Source: an uncultured Eubacteriales bacterium (GTDB lineage Bacteria; Bacillota; Clostridia; Lachnospirales; CAG-274). From it: DNA of 11,560 nt. Numbering within the stretch: the stretch's first letter is position 1; every line of letters starts with the position of its first letter. Made by a program: the position numbers and the translations under genes. The notes below the pieces were generated by a model. The model did not search any database, was not told where the DNA came from, and saw only the letters and a list, made by a program, of their open reading frames with translations. Location: positions 1-11,560 of the forward strand of contig CABVEG010000027.1 of assembly GCA_902497185.1 (NCBI GenBank), in the 5' to 3' direction. Positions 5,392-11,560 of the stretch are shown here, piece by piece.

Positions 5392-6854
5392 CTTTTGCTG
5401 CTTATACCTTTGCTCAAGATGAAATAAAACTTAACATTGACGGCAATGCTGTTGAAAGTGAAGTTGCACCTCAGATTATTGATGGCAGAACAATGGTTCC
5501 TGTCAGAGCTATTTTTGAGGGTATAGGTGCAGAAGTTAGCTGGGATGGTAAAACTAAGACAATAACAGGAGAGAGAAACGGTATAGTTGTGATAATGAAG
5601 GTTGACAGCAATATAGCCTCTGTAATGGGACGTAATATTACTATGGACTGTGGCCCCGTTATTATTGATGGCAGAACCCTTGCCCCTGCAAGATATGTGG
5701 CTGAGGCATTTGGCTGTACTGTAAGTTGGGATAATGAAAACAGAATTGTAAACATTACAACCCCTCTTACTGATGATAATGAAGAAACAACTACTATTGA
5801 AACAACAACGGAAACAACTACTGTTACAACTTTTGAAACTACTACAAATCCTATGTATAACTATAACATATTTTATAAACCGGGAACCTACAAAGCGGGA
5901 ACGGATATACCTGCAGGTGAATATGTAGTGTTTGCAAATCCTGAAGCTATAGGTTATTTATATAAGTATGCCTTAGATGGCAATGTTGGCAGTTCGGGAA
6001 AAAGAACTTTATACAGAAAGTATTTTGATTATTGTGATGTTGTAAAGCTTGATGATGGTAATTGCTTGGACATATCCAATGCCTATGCAATTCCCGGTGA
6101 TTATGTAACACTTAATACTAACCATAATGGAACTTATAGAGCAGGAAAAGACATAAAAACAGGACATCTTACATTTAAACTTAGCTCTGAGCTGAAGTCA
6201 GGTTATGTAGACGTTGGTATGCCTGATGAAAATACTGCCGACAGAACTATTGTTTATCTTAATGAGGAACATAACTCAACTGTAATTAATGTTACATCAG
6301 GTATGTATGTTAGGGTTTACGGATGTGATATTTTAGACGAAAAGCTAAATAATATTTATGTATTTAAGCCTGTCACAGAAAACAATAATCATACAGATTC
6401 AAAATTAAAGTTTGAGGATATTACGCCTCAGGTTAAAAAGACTGTTGATGAGTTCCTTACTTCTCTTGTTAATGACATAAGTCCTAAAACATTAAAGAGC
6501 ACAAAATATACAGACAGTTATTATAAGAAAACTGTGGAGAGCTGGAACTCTATGATAAAAACAAGTGCTGACAGAAAATATATTGAATCAGCTAAAACTA
6601 TTTACAGCAATATAAATGAATATGCTAAAGGTACTAATATTAGCATAGCTTATTCTGCTACAATCAGAATGAACGGTAAGGATATTTCCGGAAAGGAATA
6701 TAGAGATATTCTTGATGGCGAAAAGAATTTGATGACTGATATTGTAAAGAAGTTTAAGAATGGCACAACTTTTATGGAAGTGGAAGTTGCAGGTACTAAT
6801 TTAAAAAATTACAGATATTGTGTGCCTAGATTAACAGGCTCAAAGGTAAATTAA
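5388..6854 (+). CDS. Stalk-domain protein with two GTYxAGxDI repeats; 5' end frameshifted
   Basis: A frame of 488 residues. Residues 11-125 are a copper-amine-oxidase N-terminal-like domain (IIDGRTMVPVRAIFEGIG, AEVSWD, IIDGRTLAPARYVAEAFG). Residues 128-155 form a Thr/Glu linker. Then come two related beta-rich units that start PGTYKAGTDIPAGEYVVF at 165 and NGTYRAGKDIKTGHLTF at 247. The first matches a common extracellular 'GtYkvGkDIpaGeY' pattern in Firmicutes. Residues from about 345 form a C-terminal domain like that of the divergent neighbour. The start at 5388 has no ribosome binding site and gives a poor signal peptide (MTFAAYTFAQ). The proper start is probably ATG 5356 in another frame (see that entry), so as sequenced the protein may be poorly made or not exported. 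The rest of the frame is intact. Confidence 0.8.
   Translation: MTFAAYTFAQDEIKLNIDGNAVESEVAPQIIDGRTMVPVRAIFEGIGAEVSWDGKTKTITGERNGIVVIMKVDSNIASVMGRNITMDCGPVIIDGRTLAPARYVAEAFGCTVSWDNENRIVNITTPLTDDNEETTTIETTTETTTVTTFETTTNPMYNYNIFYKPGTYKAGTDIPAGEYVVFANPEAIGYLYKYALDGNVGSSGKRTLYRKYFDYCDVVKLDDGNCLDISNAYAIPGDYVTLNTNHNGTYRAGKDIKTGHLTFKLSSELKSGYVDVGMPDENTADRTIVYLNEEHNSTVINVTSGMYVRVYGCDILDEKLNNIYVFKPVTENNNHTDSKLKFEDITPQVKKTVDEFLTSLVNDISPKTLKSTKYTDSYYKKTVESWNSMIKTSADRKYIESAKTIYSNINEYAKGTNISIAYSATIRMNGKDISGKEYRDILDGEKNLMTDIVKKFKNGTTFMEVEVAGTNLKNYRYCVPRLTGSKVN
5782..5849 (+). repeat. Low-complexity ACA/ACT-rich tract encoding a Thr/Glu linker
   Basis: Repeated GAAACAACA-like triplets encode ETTTIETTTETTTVTTFETTT. 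Similar tracts encode linkers in the minus-strand stalk gene (about 4660-4775) and the phosphoesterase gene (about 11140-11365). They act at protein level as extended spacers and could be recombination or slippage points. Confidence 0.6.
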
Positions 6855-6861
6855 TTTTAAG

Positions 6862-6944
6862 AGCTGTCTGCATTAAAATGCACCTCCAAATGCTAAACTT
6901 ATGTCTAACATTTGGGGTGCACTTCATTAGCGGACAGCTTTTTT
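6862..6944 (+). terminator. Large palindromic terminator resembling abutted insertion-sequence ends
   Basis: The outer stem AGCTGTC (6862-6868) pairs with GACAGCT (6933-6939), extended by T-G, G-C and C-G pairs. The inner stem TGCACC(T)CCAAATG (6879-6892) pairs with CATTTGGGGTGCA (6909-6921) with one bulged T, around a 16-base loop. Six T follow the outer stem at 6939-6944. It would end the plus-strand stalk gene. The last codons and stop of the convergent YibE/F gene lie inside the right arm. The T run suits the plus strand only. Confidence 0.75.
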
Positions 6945-8036
6945 AGTGAAAATTACGGATGATATAAAGGCAACAACAGGTACTGTATATATTATAGCCA
7001 TACTGCCTGCAACACCCTGTATTATTTCTATGCCTATTTTTAAAAGATTTATTGTATAAATATAAGGATAGTTATAGGCATACAATGTAACAATAGTGTT
7101 TACGGATGTTCCTGCAAAAGCAAGTATAAGTGTATTTGACATAGTGCCCATGGCATCCTTGCCTACATTCATACCTGATTTAAAAAGCTCTTTTTTAGTT
7201 AGTTTATTATTTTGTCTGTAAATTTCCTCACAGGCAGAGGCTACAGTCATAGCTACATCCATAACAGCTCCCAAAGAAGCAATAAGTATACCTGAAAAAA
7301 GTAATTCTCCGGGTTTTATTGAAGTATTTTGGGCAATGAAAAGCAGCTCATCTATTTCAGATACATTGTAGCCCGATATATCTGTCATTTTACAGAAAAC
7401 AAAAGCAAATAAGCCTGAAAGGACAACTCCCGTAACTGTTCCCACAATGGCTATAAATGCCTTATATGTTTTGCCTCCTACAAGAAGTAGGGTTACGGCT
7501 GTAGTAGCTGCTGATGCCAAAACTGATGCCAGAAATGGAGATATGCCTCGGTATACCATAGGCAGATACACAAAAAATATCATAATAAATGTAAATATAA
7601 GTCCCAGTATAGCTAAAATACCTTTTTTCCCTCCTATGACATAAAGACTTAAAAAGAACATACCTATTATTATGTAAATAGGGAGAGCTCTGTAATATCC
7701 CGTTACATTTACCGTGTAGTATCCATTGTGCTCATTTACACTAACCATAACCTTCATTCCAACCTTACAGTCTGCTCCGTATAAATATGCTGAGTTACTC
7801 TTTGCCTCAAACTCTTTTCCTTTGTGATCGCCTTTTAATATTTTTATCATTACCTCCTGCTGTCCTACTCTTGTGCCGTTTTCAATTAAGTTGTCCTTTA
7901 TTATATTTGTAACAACACCAACCTCATATGTTTTTCCCTCACTGTTTACAAGGGGTACAAATTCAATATCATTAAGCTTTATTATTCCTGCCAGTAATAC
8001 TAATACAATTACTGCAAAACTGATTTTTTTAAACAT
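6927..8036 (-). CDS. YibE/F-family multi-pass membrane protein
   Basis: A 369-residue membrane protein matching the YibE/F-like family (PF07907), whose function is not settled. An N-terminal membrane helix (about 4-20) is followed by an extracytoplasmic region of roughly 90 residues with an OB-like strand pattern (EVGVVTNII, VMIKILKGDHKGKEF, KVMVSVN). After it come about seven further hydrophobic segments. The family signature region SLGAVMDVAMTVASACEE is present, followed by GKDAMGTMSNTLILAFAG and a C-terminal pair of helices. Start chosen at 8036, where AGGA (8048-8045) lies 8 bases upstream; the in-frame ATG at 8045 overlaps that site and is less likely. Its C-terminal end (TKKAVR) lies in the palindrome at 6862-6939. 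It is transcribed alone and divergently from the phosphoesterase gene. Confidence 0.85.
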   Translation of the reverse strand: MFKKISFAVIVLVLLAGIIKLNDIEFVPLVNSEGKTYEVGVVTNIIKDNLIENGTRVGQQEVMIKILKGDHKGKEFEAKSNSAYLYGADCKVGMKVMVSVNEHNGYYTVNVTGYYRALPIYIIIGMFFLSLYVIGGKKGILAILGLIFTFIMIFFVYLPMVYRGISPFLASVLASAATTAVTLLLVGGKTYKAFIAIVGTVTGVVLSGLFAFVFCKMTDISGYNVSEIDELLFIAQNTSIKPGELLFSGILIASLGAVMDVAMTVASACEEIYRQNNKLTKKELFKSGMNVGKDAMGTMSNTLILAFAGTSVNTIVTLYAYNYPYIYTINLLKIGIEIIQGVAGSMAIIYTVPVVAFISSVIFTKKAVR

Positions 8037-8075
8037 ATTTTTCATCCTTTTTAACTAAAATTTATTTTCAAAACT

Positions 8076-8103
8076 ATTATAAAATTAAAAAAGCTAAAGT
8101 CAA
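8076..8103 (-). promoter_or_regulatory. Sigma-A-type promoter of the YibE/F gene
   Basis: On the minus strand TTGACT (8103-8098) and a perfect TATAAT (8081-8076) are separated by 16 bases, about 40 bases before the start at 8036. Confidence 0.7.
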
Positions 8104-8167
8104 TAGACTTTACTGAATTTGAAATAACATTTTACAAATATCAGATAGAACTATTTTTTTTAATGGG

Positions 8168-8173
8168 TATAAT
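8168..8173 (+). promoter_or_regulatory. Probable -10 box for the tandem phosphoesterase gene
   Basis: A perfect TATAAT lies 41 bases before the ATG at 8215. No good -35 is visible at 16-18 bases; TAGAAC at 8146-8151 is a poor match. A TGGG just before the box is only close to an extended -10. The promoter may be weak or need an activator. Confidence 0.45.
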
Positions 8174-8214
8174 AGTGTTCGTATATGAAATTTATTTTAG
8201 GAGGAAAACAAAAA

Positions 8215-11200
8215 ATGAGGAAAAAAATTTCATTGTTATTATCATCTGTTTTATTGTTAAGCTCTATAGCATGGGGCGCTGACAATGACGGATGGACAGA
8301 AGCGCCTTCAACAGGAGCTGCAGAAAACGGTGCTTGGGAGGAATGGTGTTCCCAGTGGGAAAATATCAAAAATGACAGGGAAAAGATTTCCCTTACTCCG
8401 GGTGCCAATGAAACAGAATTAAACTTTGCATGGTATTCTGATTCAACCTTACAGACGCCTGAATTCAGATGGTATGAAGATGATGCTTTATCACCTGCAG
8501 GTGCAGTTGCGGTAACTCAGACAGATGCTGTCCCGGGATATGTGAGCAATAAGGTAACTGTCACAGGCATTAAGCCTGATACCACATATTACTACAGCTA
8601 TACAAAGGATGGTAAATGGACAGCTCCTGCTGAATATAAGTCAGCAGCATCAGAAAATGATTTCAGCTTTGTATTCTTTGGTGATCCTCAGATAGGTTCA
8701 TCACTTGAAAATGTAGCAGAAAATGCAGGTAGTGGTGAGCTTACTGAATTGGGACAGGACAGAGCCGTAAGAAATGACAGCTTTAACTGGAACAATACTC
8801 TTGAAAAGGCTATGGAGCTTAATCCTGATACAGCCTTTATGGTGTCAGCAGGTGATCAAATTCAGACAAGGGATAAGAAAAATGCCGATACATCACATTC
8901 AACCTTTGTAAAGAACGAAATTGAGTATACAGGCTATTTATCACCTGAAATTTTAAAGAGTGTGCCTGTAGCAACAACAATAGGCAATCACGATGCTTTA
9001 AGTTCAAACTATTCATATCATTTCAACAATCCAAATGCAAGTGATATTGGAGCTACCTATGCAGGCGGTGACTATTATTTCAGCTATGGCAATGCATTAT
9101 TTATTATGATTAATACTAACAATACTAATGTAGCTGAACACGCAACCTTTGTTAAAAAGGCATGTGAATCTGATGAAAATGCACAATGGAAAGTAGTTAC
9201 ATTGCATCAGGATATTTATGGTTCAGGTGAACATTCAAATGAGCCTGAAATTATGGAATTAAGATACGGACTTGCTCCCGTGTTTGAGGAAAACGACATC
9301 GACGTTGTGCTTACAGGTCATGACCATACATATAGTCGTTCTTATATGATGAATACAAGCGCAAAGAATGAAGATAAGTTTATAAGTCAGGATGACTTTG
9401 ATGCTTACATTGACGGTGATAAGGAGATTGACTCAACTTATAATGATTACCTTACATCTATTGAGGATGCAGAATATATTGCTGAAACAGATAAGGAAAA
9501 GGTAACAAATCCCAAAGGTATACTTTATTTGACGGCAAACTCTGCATCAGGAAGTAAGTATTATGACCTTGTTGAGCATCAGCAGGCATATATTGCAGCA
9601 AGATGGCAGGAGGATGTGCCTACATTTTCAATGATTGATGTATCAAACAATGAGTTTACAATAAACACTTACAGAACAGATACAATGGAGAAAATTGACA
9701 ATGAGTTTACCATTGTTAAGGATGATACAATTAAGGATGATACCGACAAGAATGGCTTTGATGCTGAGGATTTAGGTCTTACACCGGGTAAAACCGAAAA
9801 GGATATTAATCTGGCTTGGTACAGTAATAAGAGCAGCGGAGAAAAATCACTTGTCAGATTCAAGTCAGGGGGTAAGGTTATAAATGCTGAGGGTACAGTT
9901 AAAGAGGTTAAGGGCACTTATGCAGACGGTGACTCTGTTTCAGCAGGGGTAATGCTTACGGGGAAATTAAGCCATAAGGTATCTGTTGAAGGTCTTGAAG
10001 GTGGTACTGAATATACCTATCAGGTGTCAAATGACGGCATAAACTGGAGCAAGGCATATGATTACAGCATACCTGAGGAGGGTGATTTTAAGTTTGCCTT
10101 TGTAGCAGACCCACAGCTTAAGGAAGGTCAGTCAGATCAGAGCAATCCTGACATTACTCTTGAAGAAAGCTGGAAGAATACTGTAAATAATATTGAAGAA
10201 AAGGGTGCAGACTTTATTGCAAGTGCAGGCGACCAAATAGAAGGTAAAAAAATTGATGATGCATATAAGACAAATGAAAAGGAATACAGTTCATTTTTTG
10301 CTCCCGAGGAGCTTAAATCAATTCCTTATGCAGCTGTAGTAGGTAATCACGATATAAACTATGGTTTCCAGTATCACTTTAATTTACCTAATGAACAGCC
10401 CTATGCAATGATTGAAAACTTTAAGAATGTTAAGGATGAGGAAAGAAAAATAAGTGAATCTGCGGGAAATTACTACTATAGCTATAACGATGCACTCTTT
10501 GTAGTTTTGAATGATTCGGGATACCCATGTGACAGCCCTGAAAATTATGAATCAGGCTTACCTGTAGCTAAGCAGTATATTGATGAGTTTGATAAAACTC
10601 TTAAAAAGGCTGTTGAAGAAAACCCTGATTATAAGTGGCTATTTGTGCAGCACCATAAGTCAACCCGTACAGCGGCTCAGCATACCTGTGATTTTGATGT
10701 ACAGTCATTTGTGGAAGCAGGCTTTGAAAAGCTTATGGATAAGTATGATGTAGACTTTGTATTTGCAGGTCATGACCATGTTTATACTAAGAGTTATGTA
10801 TTAAAGGATGGTGTGATTACTAATGAGGATGCTAAAAATTTAACTAATCCTGACGGTACAGTTTATTTTACGGGAAATACTGCAAGCGGTAAAGAATATT
10901 ATGATGTTTTTTCTGCTAAGGCAAAGAATAATGAAAATTATCCTACACTTGTAAACGGCTTAAAGGGCAGTGAAGCATTTAAAAACGGTAATCTTCCTTT
11001 TGGTATTGCTGAGGCAATACAGAATAAAAAGGCTGCTTATTATATGGTTGATGTAACAGATAACAGGGTAGAAATCAAGGCTTATAACAATGATTCTGAT
11101 ATAGCATACGATTCTCTTGTTGTTATAAAGAATGATGATGAAATAACAGAAACAACAACTGTTGAAAATAATACGGAAGCTACAACATTAACTGTTGACT

Positions 11201-11560
11201 CAACTACTGAAACAACAACCAGAAGAGCAACTTCAGGAAATGGCGGCGGCGGTCACGGTGCATCTACTCTCTTTGTTGGTAAAAAGACAACCACAACTAC
11301 AGAAACCACTACGGAAGTAACAACAAATACAGCTATTGATAAGATTACCGAAGCTACTACAGCAGCACAGATTGATGTAAAGGTAGCTGTTGGAAGTAAT
11401 AATGTTTCAATTAACGGCAGTGAAGTAGAAATGGATGCAGCTCCATATATACAGAGCTCAAGTAATTCAACAATGGTGCCATTAAGATTTGTAGCACTTG
11501 CCGTAAGCAATGGTGATATTAAAAACTCTGACAGTGCGGATAACATTAAGTGGAATGGAG
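8215..11560 (+). CDS. Secreted protein with two tandem purple-acid-phosphatase-like modules and a C-terminal stalk domain (3' end outside the window)
   Basis: The frame is open from ATG 8215 to the window edge, at least 1115 codons. AGGAGG at 8199-8204 sits 10 bases upstream. Residues 1 to about 21 form a signal peptide (MRKKISLLL...SSIAWGA). Module 1 has a fibronectin-like N-terminal domain (ISLTPGANETELNFAWYS) and a metallophosphoesterase domain with GDPQ (Asp157), AGDQ (Asp214), GNHD (Asn258, His259), LHQD (His331) and GHDH (His369, His371). Module 2 repeats this: LGLTPGKTEKDINLAWYS, ADPQ (Asp632), AGDQ (Asp673), GNHD (Asn711, His712), QHHK (His813) and GHDH (His853, His855). Both two-metal sites look complete. 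Residues from about 977 to 1052 are a Thr-rich linker with a GNGGGG stretch. A copper-amine-oxidase N-terminal-like domain begins near 1053 (STMVPLRFVA) and runs off the edge. It probably hydrolyses phosphate esters outside the cell; the substrate is unknown. Confidence 0.9.
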   Translation, partial: MRKKISLLLSSVLLLSSIAWGADNDGWTEAPSTGAAENGAWEEWCSQWENIKNDREKISLTPGANETELNFAWYSDSTLQTPEFRWYEDDALSPAGAVAVTQTDAVPGYVSNKVTVTGIKPDTTYYYSYTKDGKWTAPAEYKSAASENDFSFVFFGDPQIGSSLENVAENAGSGELTELGQDRAVRNDSFNWNNTLEKAMELNPDTAFMVSAGDQIQTRDKKNADTSHSTFVKNEIEYTGYLSPEILKSVPVATTIGNHDALSSNYSYHFNNPNASDIGATYAGGDYYFSYGNALFIMINTNNTNVAEHATFVKKACESDENAQWKVVTLHQDIYGSGEHSNEPEIMELRYGLAPVFEENDIDVVLTGHDHTYSRSYMMNTSAKNEDKFISQDDFDAYIDGDKEIDSTYNDYLTSIEDAEYIAETDKEKVTNPKGILYLTANSASGSKYYDLVEHQQAYIAARWQEDVPTFSMIDVSNNEFTINTYRTDTMEKIDNEFTIVKDDTIKDDTDKNGFDAEDLGLTPGKTEKDINLAWYSNKSSGEKSLVRFKSGGKVINAEGTVKEVKGTYADGDSVSAGVMLTGKLSHKVSVEGLEGGTEYTYQVSNDGINWSKAYDYSIPEEGDFKFAFVADPQLKEGQSDQSNPDITLEESWKNTVNNIEEKGADFIASAGDQIEGKKIDDAYKTNEKEYSSFFAPEELKSIPYAAVVGNHDINYGFQYHFNLPNEQPYAMIENFKNVKDEERKISESAGNYYYSYNDALFVVLNDSGYPCDSPENYESGLPVAKQYIDEFDKTLKKAVEENPDYKWLFVQHHKSTRTAAQHTCDFDVQSFVEAGFEKLMDKYDVDFVFAGHDHVYTKSYVLKDGVITNEDAKNLTNPDGTVYFTGNTASGKEYYDVFSAKAKNNENYPTLVNGLKGSEAFKNGNLPFGIAEAIQNKKAAYYMVDVTDNRVEIKAYNNDSDIAYDSLVVIKNDDEITETTTVENNTEATTLTVDSTTETTTRRATSGNGGGGHGASTLFVGKKTTTTTETTTEVTTNTAIDKITEATTAAQIDVKVAVGSNNVSINGSEVEMDAAPYIQSSSNSTMVPLRFVALAVSNGDIKNSDSADNIKWNG
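11140..11365 (+). repeat. Low-complexity tract encoding a Thr-rich linker with a Gly run
   Basis: GAAACAACA-type triplets encode TETTTVENNTEATTL, STTETTTRRAT and TTTTTETTTEVTT, interrupted by a Gly-rich GNGGGGHGA stretch. It separates the second phosphatase module from the terminal stalk domain. Confidence 0.6.

Noticed and set aside
8160..8408. A minus-strand frame of 82 residues over the phosphoesterase start
   Set aside because: It is antisense to the signal peptide and first domain of the large gene and has no coding signs of its own.
11253..11546. A minus-strand Val/Thr-rich frame of 97 residues
   Set aside because: It is the mirror of the repetitive linker and stalk coding region; the sense frame has clear homology.

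Overview
The window looks like chromosomal DNA from a low-GC, Gram-positive anaerobe of the class Clostridia. The grounds are AT-rich coding sequence, strong AGGAGG-type ribosome binding sites, sigma-A promoters close to consensus, and secreted proteins that join copper-amine-oxidase-N-terminal (stalk) domains to Thr/Glu-rich linkers, a style common in gut Clostridia. Genus cannot be assigned from the sequence alone. No tRNA, rRNA, CRISPR array or intact transposase was seen.

Layout. (1) Positions 1-2060, plus strand: the tail of an unidentified protein, then a methionine-synthesis gene of the YitJ type (homocysteine S-methyltransferase fused to methylenetetrahydrofolate reductase). This gene is broken in the assembly by a frameshift near 957-960. 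(2) Positions 2049-3577, plus strand: a compact unit of three overlapping or touching genes with its own promoter and terminator. It encodes an HprK-like P-loop kinase, a PqqD-family (RiPP-recognition-like) protein and a soluble S24/S26-type Ser/His peptidase. This is the best candidate here for an undescribed system. (3) Positions 3580-5196, minus strand: a secreted stalk-domain protein followed by a polyprenyl-phosphate sugar-1-phosphate transferase. (4) Positions 5295-6944, plus strand: a second stalk-domain protein, divergent from and apparently paralogous to the first. Its signal peptide is split from the body by an apparent one-base deletion, and it ends at a large palindromic terminator that resembles abutted insertion-sequence ends. 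(5) Positions 6927-8036, minus strand: a YibE/F-family membrane protein. (6) From 8215 to the window end, plus strand: an exported protein of at least 1115 residues with two complete purple-acid-phosphatase-like modules in tandem, a Thr-rich linker and the beginning of another stalk domain.

How the parts relate. Three of the nine genes encode exported proteins that share the stalk domain and Thr-rich linkers, which suggests a cell-envelope theme. The sugar transferase, which would start a surface glycan, and the multi-pass YibE/F protein fit that theme. The kinase-PqqD-peptidase unit is transcriptionally self-contained and has no visible peptide substrate or radical SAM partner here, so its role is open. 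Two separate frame disruptions within 11.5 kb leave open whether they are consensus errors or real lesions.
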